Shown: positions 8,753 through 17,700 of the stretch, piece by piece
How the letters are laid out: every line of letters begins with the position of its first letter
Position numbering within the stretch: the stretch's first letter is position 1
The notes under the pieces: model-generated
Database searches by the model: none
The model's input: only the letters and a program-made list of their open reading frames with translations
What the model was told of the DNA's origin: nothing
Position numbers and translations under genes: made by a program
NCBI GenBank assembly: GCA_963823945.1
Contig: CAWGNK010000003.1
Location: 1 to 64,000 of the forward strand
Length of the DNA stretch: 64,000 nt
Reading direction: 5' to 3'
Source: Bog-793 sp963823945
GTDB lineage: Bacteria; Actinomycetota; Acidimicrobiia; Acidimicrobiales; Bog-793

Positions 8753-9652
8753 GTGACACGGCGGGCCCACCGGGGCCCAAGCCGGCGGATGCTGGCAGGT
8801 GCGGTGGCGACGGTACTGACTCTGGCGGGCGTGCTGTCGAGCAGCTACGCGTTGGGGGCGGTGCCGGCGGCAGCGCGAACGACTGGATGGTGGCATCCGG
8901 GCTCCGCACCGATTGAGTGGCAATGGGAGCTCGATCATCCCCTCCACCTCTCCAGCCCCAAGGACATGGGCGAGGGCGCGACGACGCCTTCGGGCAATCC
9001 TGCGGGCAATCCGAAGGTCTACGACATCGACGGCTTCCAGAATCCGGCATCGACGGTCGCCGCGCTCCACCGGGCCGGTGACCGCGTCGTCTGCTACATC
9101 GAGGTCGGGGCGGCGGAGAACTACCGACCGGACTACCACGAGTTCCTGGCCCGGGACCTAGGCAAGAAGGTCCCGGGCTATCCCGCCGAGCGCTACCTCG
9201 ACATCGACAGCCTCCGCGTCCGCCGGATCATCGAGGCTCGCATCGCGATGTGCCACCGCAAGGGCTTCGACGGCGTCGAACCGGACATCGACGACTCGTA
9301 CTCCGACAACACCGGCTTCACGATTACCGAGGCGGCGAACGTTGCTTACGACCTCGCCCTGGCCGCGTACGCTCACCGCCTGGGCCTGGCGTGGGGCCAG
9401 AAGAACGGCGACAATGATCCGCAGTTCTCTCGCCTCATCGAACCTCGCGCCGACTTCCTGCTCGACGAACAGTGCTTCCAATACGCCACGTGCGGCATTG
9501 TGGCGCCGCCCTACCTCCGTGCCCGCAAGGCGGTCTTCGAGGTCGAGTACTCGTTGCCGCGATCACGGTTCTGCGCCCAGGCCAACGGCCTCGATCTCAA
9601 CAGCATGAAGATGAACGTCGCTCTGGAAGGTGGCCGACAACCCTGCCGGTAG
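8753..9652 (+). CDS. Secreted glycoside hydrolase family 114 protein
   Basis: About 299 residues, resembling endo-alpha-1,4-polygalactosaminidases of GH114. The hydrophobic stretch MLAGAVATVLTLAGV followed by Ala-rich sequence is a signal peptide. Family features are WQWELDHPLHL, the strand RVVCYIEVGAAENYRPDY, the acidic motif GFDGVEPDIDDSYSDNTG, which probably holds the active acids, and LLDEQCFQYATC. Several cysteines suggest disulfides outside the cell. The start is uncertain: GTG 8753 adds Arg-rich residues before the core, ATG 8789 begins right at it. The stop abuts IS481 debris, but the C-terminus looks complete. Confidence 0.78.
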   Translation: MTRRAHRGPSRRMLAGAVATVLTLAGVLSSSYALGAVPAAARTTGWWHPGSAPIEWQWELDHPLHLSSPKDMGEGATTPSGNPAGNPKVYDIDGFQNPASTVAALHRAGDRVVCYIEVGAAENYRPDYHEFLARDLGKKVPGYPAERYLDIDSLRVRRIIEARIAMCHRKGFDGVEPDIDDSYSDNTGFTITEAANVAYDLALAAYAHRLGLAWGQKNGDNDPQFSRLIEPRADFLLDEQCFQYATCGIVAPPYLRARKAVFEVEYSLPRSRFCAQANGLDLNSMKMNVALEGGRQPCR

Positions 9653-9749
9653 GGAGCCAGCTCCGTTGCATGCCGTTGACCGCCGCCAGCTCGGCGATCT
9701 GCGTTCCCTGTTTCAGCTGGCGCTCGATCAGGAAACGTCCCTTGTCCAC
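9653..9749 (-). pseudogene. IS481-like transposase, N-terminal remnant
   Basis: From a GTG at 9749 the minus strand reads VDKGRFLIERQLKQG then IAELAAVNGMQRSWL, which matches the first helix-turn-helix of IS481 transposases. After about 33 residues, right at the GH114 stop, the similarity ends and the catalytic domain is missing. This is a truncated element left by insertion or deletion. Confidence 0.6.
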
Positions 9750-9762
9750 CGGAGACCCCTTT

Positions 9763-9819
9763 CGTCGCTGTCTCCGATGTCCTGACACACCAGCGGCGTC
9801 GTCGTCTCGTATGTCCTGA
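9763..9819. repeat. Two direct repeats resembling IS481 termini
   Basis: Two copies of about 23 bases, at 9763-9785 and 9797-9819, both end in ATGTCCTGA and share CGTCG and GTCTC blocks. They lie just upstream of the transposase remnant, where an IS481 terminal repeat would be. A tandem end could mark two nested insertions. Confidence 0.45.
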
Positions 9820-10090
9820 AAACGCGCACCTTCGAGCGCGCTCAAACATGCTGGTAACAGACTCGATGAACTCGAACAGCGCTCTCACCACGTGGGGCTG
9901 AATGAGTAGCCGCGCACCAGCACCGACCTGGGAACAAGGTGGCCACTGAAGGCACCGGCCTGCTTCTGGGACCAGCCCAGGCGGTCTTCCTTGGTGAAGA
10001 AGGCAGCTACGCCACGCCCTCCAGCAGGTGGGCGATCCACAAGTCCTGGTCACAGGTCGATGAGCCGGCGGTCGCAGGAGCCGACCCGAC

Positions 10091-10169
10091 GGTCTGTGTT
10101 TGGTGGTCCGCCTCCGGGTGGATGGTCAGGCGCCGGAAGAAGTTGCCCGCCGGTGAGCCGATCCGCAGG
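10091..10169 (-). pseudogene. Possible IS481-like transposase, C-terminal remnant
   Basis: The minus strand reads RIGSPAGNFFRRLTIHPEADHQ, which resembles the end of IS481 transposases, where a line such as LLRELTIDPTRDYQ is common. The flanking frame is broken. It lies on the wrong side of the N-terminal remnant for a single deleted copy, so it is probably from another copy or a rearrangement. Apart from these remnants and the direct repeats, 9653-10241 holds nothing I can support. Confidence 0.35.
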
Positions 10170-10241
10170 TCCTCGGGCGATGAACGACCCCGATCGCACC
10201 TTGTAGCTTGACGATGTCGACCCGAAGAACGGAGCCAGCTG

Positions 10242-11516
10242 GTGGGAACAAGGCCGAGCAAGAAGCAAGTTCCGCGGGGTGCCCTGGCTGGCCACGACAC
10301 GGATGCCCATGACGGCCTGAGGTTCCCGAAGGACTTCATCTGGGGCGCGGCGACGTCCGCGCACCAAATAGAAGGCGGGAACACGAACTCTGACTGGTGG
10401 GATTTCGAGCACCAGGCGGGGTCCGGCTGCGCCGAATCGAGCGGCGACGCCTGCGGCTCCTACTCTCGCTGGCACCAGGACCTCGCGGTCGTCGCGGACC
10501 TCGGGCTCACGAGCTACCGGTTCTCTCTCGAGTGGAGCCGGATCGAGCCGGCCCAGGGAGAGTGGTCTCTGGCGGCACTCGACCACTACCGGCGGATCTG
10601 CGCCGGGTGCCGGGAAGTCGGACTAGAACCGACCGTGACCTTCCATCACTTCACAAACCCCCGCTGGTTCGCTGCCCAGGGCGGCTGGGAGGCACCGCAG
10701 TCGCCTGCGATGTTCGCGCGGTTCTGCGAGAAGGCGGCGGGATCGTTGGGCGATCTGATCGGCCGCGCCTGCACCGTGAATGAGCCGAGCATGGTGGCAC
10801 TGATCGGCTACTTGCTCGGTGAATTCCCGCCGGGTCGCAAGGACGACACCGAAGCCTTCGTCACGGTGACGAAACACCTGGTCGAAGCCCACCGGCAGGC
10901 GGTCGAGGCTCTGCGGGCCGGGCCCGGCGTCTACCCGGTCGGTTTGTCGCTGGCGATGTCAGAGTTTCAGGTGTTGCCGGGCGGCGAGGAACTCGCAGCT
11001 CTTGCCCAGGAGATGATGGAGGACATCTACCTCCGCGAGCTCGGCGGGGACGACTTCGTCGGCGTCCAGAGCTACACGAGGACCTACATCGGCCCACAGG
11101 GCCCCGTCGACCCGCCTCCCGGCACCCGCCTCACCGCGATGGGGTACGAGTACTGGCCCCAGACCGCCGAGGAGGCGATCCGGAGGGCTGCCGCGGTGAC
11201 CGGCAGGCCGGTGATCGTCACCGAGAACGGCATTGCGACGGACGACGACGCCGAGCGCGTCGAGTTCGTCTCGGATGCCCTGCGCGGCGTCCACCGGTGC
11301 CTGGAGGACGGGATCGACGTGCGCGGCTACTTCTACTGGAGCCTGCTCGACAATTTCGAGTGGGCCCGCGGCTTCGAGCCCCATTTCGGGCTGGTTTCGG
11401 TCGACCGCTCGACGTTCGCGCGGCGACCCAAGCCGTCTGCGCGCTGGTTCGGCGAGGTCGCCCGCCGCCGGGAGCTCATCCCGGCCGCGGCGGACGAGCT
11501 CGGGCCCGGGGCGTGA
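10242..11516 (+). CDS. Glycoside hydrolase family 1 beta-glycosidase
   Basis: Retaining beta-glycosidase of 424 residues with a TIM barrel. It starts with the GH1 N-terminal signature FPKDFIWGAATSAHQIEG. The acid/base Glu is in CTVNEPSMV and the nucleophile Glu in VIVTENGIA. The aglycone-side line GYFYWSLLDNFEWARGF is standard. No signal peptide is seen, so it is cytoplasmic and probably acts on imported beta-glucosides or similar sugars. GTG 10242 has GGAG about nine bases upstream. It stands alone, with no transporter beside it, and runs convergent to the giant pilin gene. Confidence 0.92.
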   Translation: MGTRPSKKQVPRGALAGHDTDAHDGLRFPKDFIWGAATSAHQIEGGNTNSDWWDFEHQAGSGCAESSGDACGSYSRWHQDLAVVADLGLTSYRFSLEWSRIEPAQGEWSLAALDHYRRICAGCREVGLEPTVTFHHFTNPRWFAAQGGWEAPQSPAMFARFCEKAAGSLGDLIGRACTVNEPSMVALIGYLLGEFPPGRKDDTEAFVTVTKHLVEAHRQAVEALRAGPGVYPVGLSLAMSEFQVLPGGEELAALAQEMMEDIYLRELGGDDFVGVQSYTRTYIGPQGPVDPPPGTRLTAMGYEYWPQTAEEAIRRAAAVTGRPVIVTENGIATDDDAERVEFVSDALRGVHRCLEDGIDVRGYFYWSLLDNFEWARGFEPHFGLVSVDRSTFARRPKPSARWFGEVARRRELIPAAADELGPGA

Positions 11517-11732
11517 GGGAAGGCCGGGCGAGGCCCGATCAACCGGGGAGGCGCGAGCCGTGCGAACGCCGGCCGGCGGTCGAGACCTCCCGATCGAACC
11601 TGGACACCTCGCCACAAGTCGCGTCCATTCGTTCCTGGACACGTGATGCTGCCGGTCGGTCCGACTGCGGGCGGTGAGATCCGGGCTCGGCGCAGCCGTG
11701 GCACGCGGAAGCCCGGTTCGGGCGACTAGCCC

Positions 11733-14700
11733 CTAGCTCACAGTGAAGGCGCTGGAGTTGACCGCCGTCGTGACCCCGCTGATCCCGCTCGGCGTGGCTG
11801 TGAAGGTGTAGCTGCCCGTGGCAGTGACCACGAGGTTGTTGAACGTCGCCACGCCGCTACTCAACGTGATCGTGGTGGTCCCCGAGGTGAAGCTCGTCTG
11901 CGGGCAGCCCGACTTGATGGATATGACCACCGACCCCGTCGCCGTCGTCACGACGTTGCCGTTCGCGTCCTCGACCGACACGGCGACGTTCGGGATGGAG
12001 CTGCCATGCGTTCCGGGGCCTGGCGCCGCCGGGGTGAAGGCGAGCTTGCTCGCCGCGCCGGCGATGATCGAGACGGCCGACGACGCCGGGGCCGACGTCA
12101 GCGAGCTGTCACTCGCCGTGAGCGTGTAGGAGCCGTCCGCCGCCGTCCCGGTGATCTTGCAAGCGGCGAAGGTGGCGACGCCGGCCGAGGCGGTTACCGC
12201 AAGGGCCGTGCAGCCGAGGGTGCCCTCGGTGGTCCCCCCATTGCCGGCCGTGTAGCCGTTGAGGGCAAGGGTCACAACGGTCGTGTTGTTGGTCACGACG
12301 TTGCCGTAGGCGTCCTCGACGTAGATCTTGGGCTGGGTGGCGAAGCTCGTTCCCTCGGTCACCCCGCCGACGGGCTGGACGTCCCAGCCCAGCTTGGTCG
12401 CCGTGCCGTAATTGATCGAGACCGATGACGACGCCGGGGCCGCCGTCAGCGAGCCGTCGGTCGCCTTCAAGGTGTAGGTGCCGGCCGCCGCCGTGCCGGT
12501 GATCTGGCAGCCGGCGAAGGTGGCGACGCCGGCCACGGCGGTGACCGTGAGCGCCGTGCAGCCGAGGGTGCCCTGGGTGGTCCCCCCGTTGCCGGCCGTG
12601 TAGCCGTTGATCGCGAGCGTCACGCTGCTCGTGTCGCTGGTCACGACGTTGCCGTTGGCGTCCTCGACGTAGATGACCGGCTGGGTGGCGAAGTTCGTTC
12701 CCTCGGTCACGCCGCCGACCGGCTGGACGTCCCAGGCCAGCTTGCTCGCCGTGCCGGCGATGACCGAGACATTCGACGACGCCGGGGCCGCCGTCAGCGT
12801 GCCGTCGGTCGCCTTGAGGGTGTAGGTGCCGGCCGCCGCCGTGCCGGTGATCTTGCAGGCGGCGAAGGTGGCGACGCCGGCCGAGGCGGTGACCGTGAGG
12901 GCCGTGCAGCCGAGGGTGCCCGAGGTGGTTCCCCCGTTGCCGGCCGTGTAGCCGTTGAGGGCGAGGGTCACGCTGCTCGCGTTGTTGGTCACGACGTTGC
13001 CGTTGGCGTCCTCGACGTAGACGACCGGCTGGGTGGCGAAGTTCGTTCCCTCGGTCACGCCGCCGACCGGCTGGACGTCCCAGGCCAGCTTGGTCGCCGT
13101 GCCGTAGGTGATGGAGACGGCCGACGACGCCGGCGCCGCCGTCAGCGAGCCGTCGGTCGCCTTCAAGGTGTAGGTGCCGGCCGCCGCCGTGCCGGTGATC
13201 TGGCAGCCGGCGAAGGTGGCGACGCCGGCCGAGGCGGTGACCGTGAGGGCCGTGCAGCCGAGGCTGCCCTGGTTGGTTCCCCCGTTGCCGGCTGTGTAGC
13301 CGTTGATCGCGAGCGTCACGCTGCTCGTGTCGCTGGTCACGACGTTGCCGTAGGCGTCCTCGACGTAGATGACCGGCTGGGTGGCGAAGTTCGTTCCCTC
13401 GGTCACGCCGCCGACCGGCTGGACGTCCCAGACCAGCTTGCTCGCCGTGCTGGCGATGACCGAGACATTCGACGACGCCGGGGCCGCCGTCAACGAGCCG
13501 TCGGTCGCCTTCAAGGTGTAGGTGCCGGCCCCCGCCGTCCCGGTGATCTGGCATCCGGCGAAGGTGGCGACGCCGGACGAGGCGGTGACCGTGAGGGCCG
13601 TGCAGCCGAGGGTGCCCTGGGTGGTCCCCCCGTTGCCGGCCGTGTAGCCGTTGATCGCGAGCGTCACGCTGCTCGCGTTGTTGGTCACGACGTTGCCGTT
13701 GGCGTCCTCGACGTAGATGACCGGCTGGGTGGCGAAGTTCGTTCCCTCGGTCACGCCGCCGACCGGCTGGACGTCCCAGGCCAGCTTGGTCGCCGTGCCG
13801 TAGGTGATGGAGACGGCTGACGACGCCGGGGCCGCCGTCAACGAGCCGTCGCTCGCCGTCAGGGTGTAGGTGCCGGCCGCCGCCGTGCCGGTGATCTGGC
13901 AGGCGGCGAAGGTGGCGACGCCGGCCGAGGCGGTGACCGTGAGGGCCGTGCAGCCGAGGGTGCCCTGGTTGGTTCCCCCGTTGCCGGCTGTGTAGCCGCT
14001 GATCGCGAGCGTCACGCTGCTCGCGTTGTTGGTCACGACGTTGCCGTTGGCGTCCTCGACGTAGATCTTGGGCTGGGTGCCAAAGCTCGTTCCCTCGGTC
14101 ACGCCGCCGACCGGCTGGACGTCCCAGGCCAGCTTGGTCGCCGTGCCGTAATTGATCGAGACCGATGACGACGCCGGGGCCGCCGTCAGCGAGCCGTCGG
14201 TCGCCTTCAAGGTGTAGGTGCCGGCCGCCGCCGTGCCGGTGATCTGGCAGCCGGCGAAGGTGGCGACGCCGGCCACGGCGGTAACCGTGAGGGCCGTGCA
14301 GCCGAGGCTGCCCTGGGTGGTCCCCCCGTTGCCGGCCGTGTAGCCGTTGATCGCCAGCGTCACGCTGCTCGTGTCGCTGGTCACGACGTTGCCGTTGGCG
14401 TCTTCGACGTAGATGACCGGCTGGGTGGCGAAGTTCGTTCCCTCGGTCACGCCGCCGACCGGCTGGACGTCCCAGGCCAGCTTGCTCGCCGTGCCGGCGA
14501 TGACCGAGACATTCGACGACGCCGGGGCCGCCGTCAGCGTGCCGTCGGTCGCCTTGAGGGTGTAGGTGCCGGCCGCCGCCGTGCCGGTGATCTGGCATCC
14601 GGCGAAGGTGGCGACGCCGGCCGAGGCGGTGACCGTGAGGGCCGTGCAGCCGAGGGTGCCCGAGGTGGTTCCCCCGTTGCCGGCCGTGTAGCCGTTGATC

Positions 14701-17700
14701 GCCAGGGTCACGCTGCTCGCGTTGTTGGTCACGACGTTGCCGTTGGCGTCCTCGACGTAGACGACCGGCTGGGTGGCGAAGTTCGTTCCCTCGGTCACGC
14801 CGCCGACCGGCTGGACGTCCCAGACCAGCTGGGTCGCCGTGCCGTAGGTGATGGAGACGGCTGACGACGCCGGGGCCGCCGTCAACGAGCCGTCGCTCGC
14901 CGTCAGGGTGTAGGTGCCGGCCGCCGCCGTGCCGGTGATCTGGCAGCCGGCGAAGGTGGCGACACCGGACGCGGCGCTGACCGTGAGGGCCGTGCAGCCG
15001 AGGGTGCCCTGGTTGGTTCCCCCGTTGCCGGCCGTGTAACCGTTGATCGCGAGCGTCACGCTGCTCGTGTCGCTGGTCACGACGTTGCCATAGGCGTCCT
15101 CGACGTAGATCTTGGGCTGGGTGGCGAAGTTCGTTCCCTCGGTCACGCCGCCGACCGGCTGGACATCCCAGACCAGCTTGGTCGCCGTGCTGGCTGTCAC
15201 GGTGAACGCGCTGGAGTTGACCGCCGTCGTGACCCCGCTGATGCCGCTCGGCGTGGCCGTGAAGGTGTAGCTACCCGCCGTGTCGACCACGAGGTTGGTG
15301 AAGTTCGCCACGCCGCTGCTCAACGTGATCGTGCTGGTCCCCGAGGTGAAGCTCGACTGTGGGCCCCCCGACTTGATGGACAGAACGACCGACCCCGTGG
15401 CCGCCGTCACGACGTTGCCGTTGGCGTCCTCGACCGACACCTCGACGTTCGGGATGACGGTGCCCGCCACGCCGGGACCGGGCGTCGCCGGGGTGAAGAC
15501 AAGCTGGGTCGCCGCGCCGGCGATGACCGAGACATTCGACGACGCCGGGGCCGCCGTCAGCGAGCCGTCGGTCGCCGTCAGCGTGTAGGTGCCGGCCGCC
15601 GCCGTGCCGGTGATCTTGCAGCCGGCGAAGGTGGCGACGCCGGCCGAGGCGGTGACCGTGAGGGCCGTGCAGCCGAGGGTGCCCGAGGTGGTTCCCCCGT
15701 TGCCGGCCGTGTAGCCGTTGATCGCCAGGGTCACGCTGCTCGCGTTGTTGGTCACGACGTTGCCGTTGGCGTCCTCGACGTAGACGACCGGCTGGGTGGC
15801 GAAGTTCGTTCCCTCGGTCACGCCGCCGACCGGCTGGACGTCCCAGACCAGCTGGGTCGCCGTGCCGTAGGTGATGGAGACGGCTGACGACGCCGGGGCC
15901 GCCGTCAACGAGCCGTCGCTCGCCGTCAGGGTGTAGGTGCCGGCCGCCGCCGTGCCGGTGATCTGGCAGCCGGCGAAGGTGGCGACACCGGACGCGGCGC
16001 TGACCGTGAGGGCCGTGCAGCCGAGGGTGCCCTGGTTGGTTCCCCCGTTGCCGGCCGTGTAGCCGTTGATCGCGAGCGTCACGCTGCTCGTGTCGCTGGT
16101 CACGACGTTGCCATAGGCGTCCTCGACGTAGATCTTGGGCTGGGTGGCGAAGTTCGTTCCCTCGGTCACGCCGCCGACCGGCTGGACATCCCAGACCAGC
16201 TTGGTCGCCGTGCTGGCTGTCACGGTGAACGCGCTGGAGTTGACCGCCGTCGTGACCCCGCTGATGCCGCTCGGCGTGGCCGTGAAGGTGTAGCTACCCG
16301 CCGTGTCGACCACGAGGTTGGTGAAGTTCGCCACGCCGCTGCTCAACGTGATCGTGCTGGTCCCCGAGGTGAAGCTCGACTGTGGGCCCCCCGACTTGAT
16401 GGACAGAACGACCGACCCCGTGGCCGCCGTCACGACGTTGCCGTTGGCGTCCTCGACCGACACCTCGACGTTCGGGATGACGGTGCCCGCCACGCCGGGA
16501 CCGGGCGTCGCCGGGGTGAAGACAAGCTGGGTCGCCGCGCCGGCGATGACCGAGACATTCGACGACGCCGGGGCCGCCGTCAGCGAGCCGTCGGTCGCAG
16601 TGAGCGTGTAGGTGCCGGCCGCCGCCGTCCCGGTGATCTTGCATCCGGCGAAGGTGGCGACGCCGGCCGAGGCGGTGACCGTGAGGGCCGTGCAGCCGAG
16701 GCTGCCCTGGTTGGTTCCCCCGTTGCCGGCCGTGTAGCCGTTGATCGCCAGGGTCACGCTGCTCGCGTTGTTGGTCACGACGTTGCCGTAGGCGTCCTCG
16801 ACGTAGACGACCGGCTGGGTGGCGAAGTTCGTTCCCTCGGTCACGCCGCCGACCGGCTGGACGTCCCAGACCAGCTTGGTCGCCGTGCTGGCTGTCACGG
16901 TGAACGCGCTGGAGTTGACCGCCGTCGTGACCCCGGCAATCCCGCTCGGCGTCGCAGTGAAGGTGTAGCTGCCCGCCGTGTCGACCACGAGGTTGGGGAA
17001 CGTCGCCACGCCGCTGCTCAGCGGGATCGTGAGGGTCCCCGAGGTGAAGCTCGACTGCGGGCTCCCCGACTTGATCGACATGACAACAGACCCCGTGGCC
17101 GCCGTCACGACGTTGCCGTATGCATCCTCCACCGACACCGCGACGTTCGGGATGGTGCTGCCCGCCGCGACGGGACCCGGACTGGCCGGGGTGAAGGCGA
17201 GCTGGGTCGCGGCAGCGGGCGTGACCGAGATGCCCGGCTCGCTGCCTGTGATCGTCCCCGTCACCGTGTCGGTCGCGGTCAGGGTTTTCGCGCCACCCGC
17301 TACCGTCTTGAACGTCGCGCTGAAGGTGCCAATCCCCGAGGTGAGCGTCGCGCTCGGCGGAAGAACGGCGGCCGCGTCATTGCTCGCCGTGATGCCGACC
17401 GTTCCCGCGTACCCGGTCGCCGTGTTGCCGTCGGCGTCGAGCGCCGTCACGGTGAAACTGTGACTCACCCCGGCGACCGTCGAGGTCGGGTAACCAGACA
17501 CCGCCAACGCCGCCGCCGCTCCCGGCGTGATATTCACGGGGTTGACGTTGCTCGGCGCTGTCACCGTCGGGCTGGTGGCGCTGGAAGCCGTGAGCGTGTA
17601 GCCCGTCCCGACCTTGGTGATGGCGCAACCGGCGAAGCTCGCGACGCCGGCGGATGCCGTCGCCGTCAGGCCGCCCGTGCAGCTGAGCACGCCGCCGGCC

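Noticed and set aside
12109..14598. An 829-residue open frame on the minus strand inside the giant pilin gene
   Set aside because: It is the shifted reading of the 348-base repeats. Because the unit length is a multiple of three, any frame free of stops in one unit stays open through all. The His/Arg-rich product has no fold.
15280..16611. Two identical 102-residue plus-strand frames (15280-15588, 16303-16611)
   Set aside because: They are antisense to the duplicated part of the giant pilin gene and are identical only because that block is duplicated.
12373..16876. CRISPR-like regular repeats
   Set aside because: The units are 348 bases, coding, and lack unique spacers. No cas genes are present anywhere in the window.
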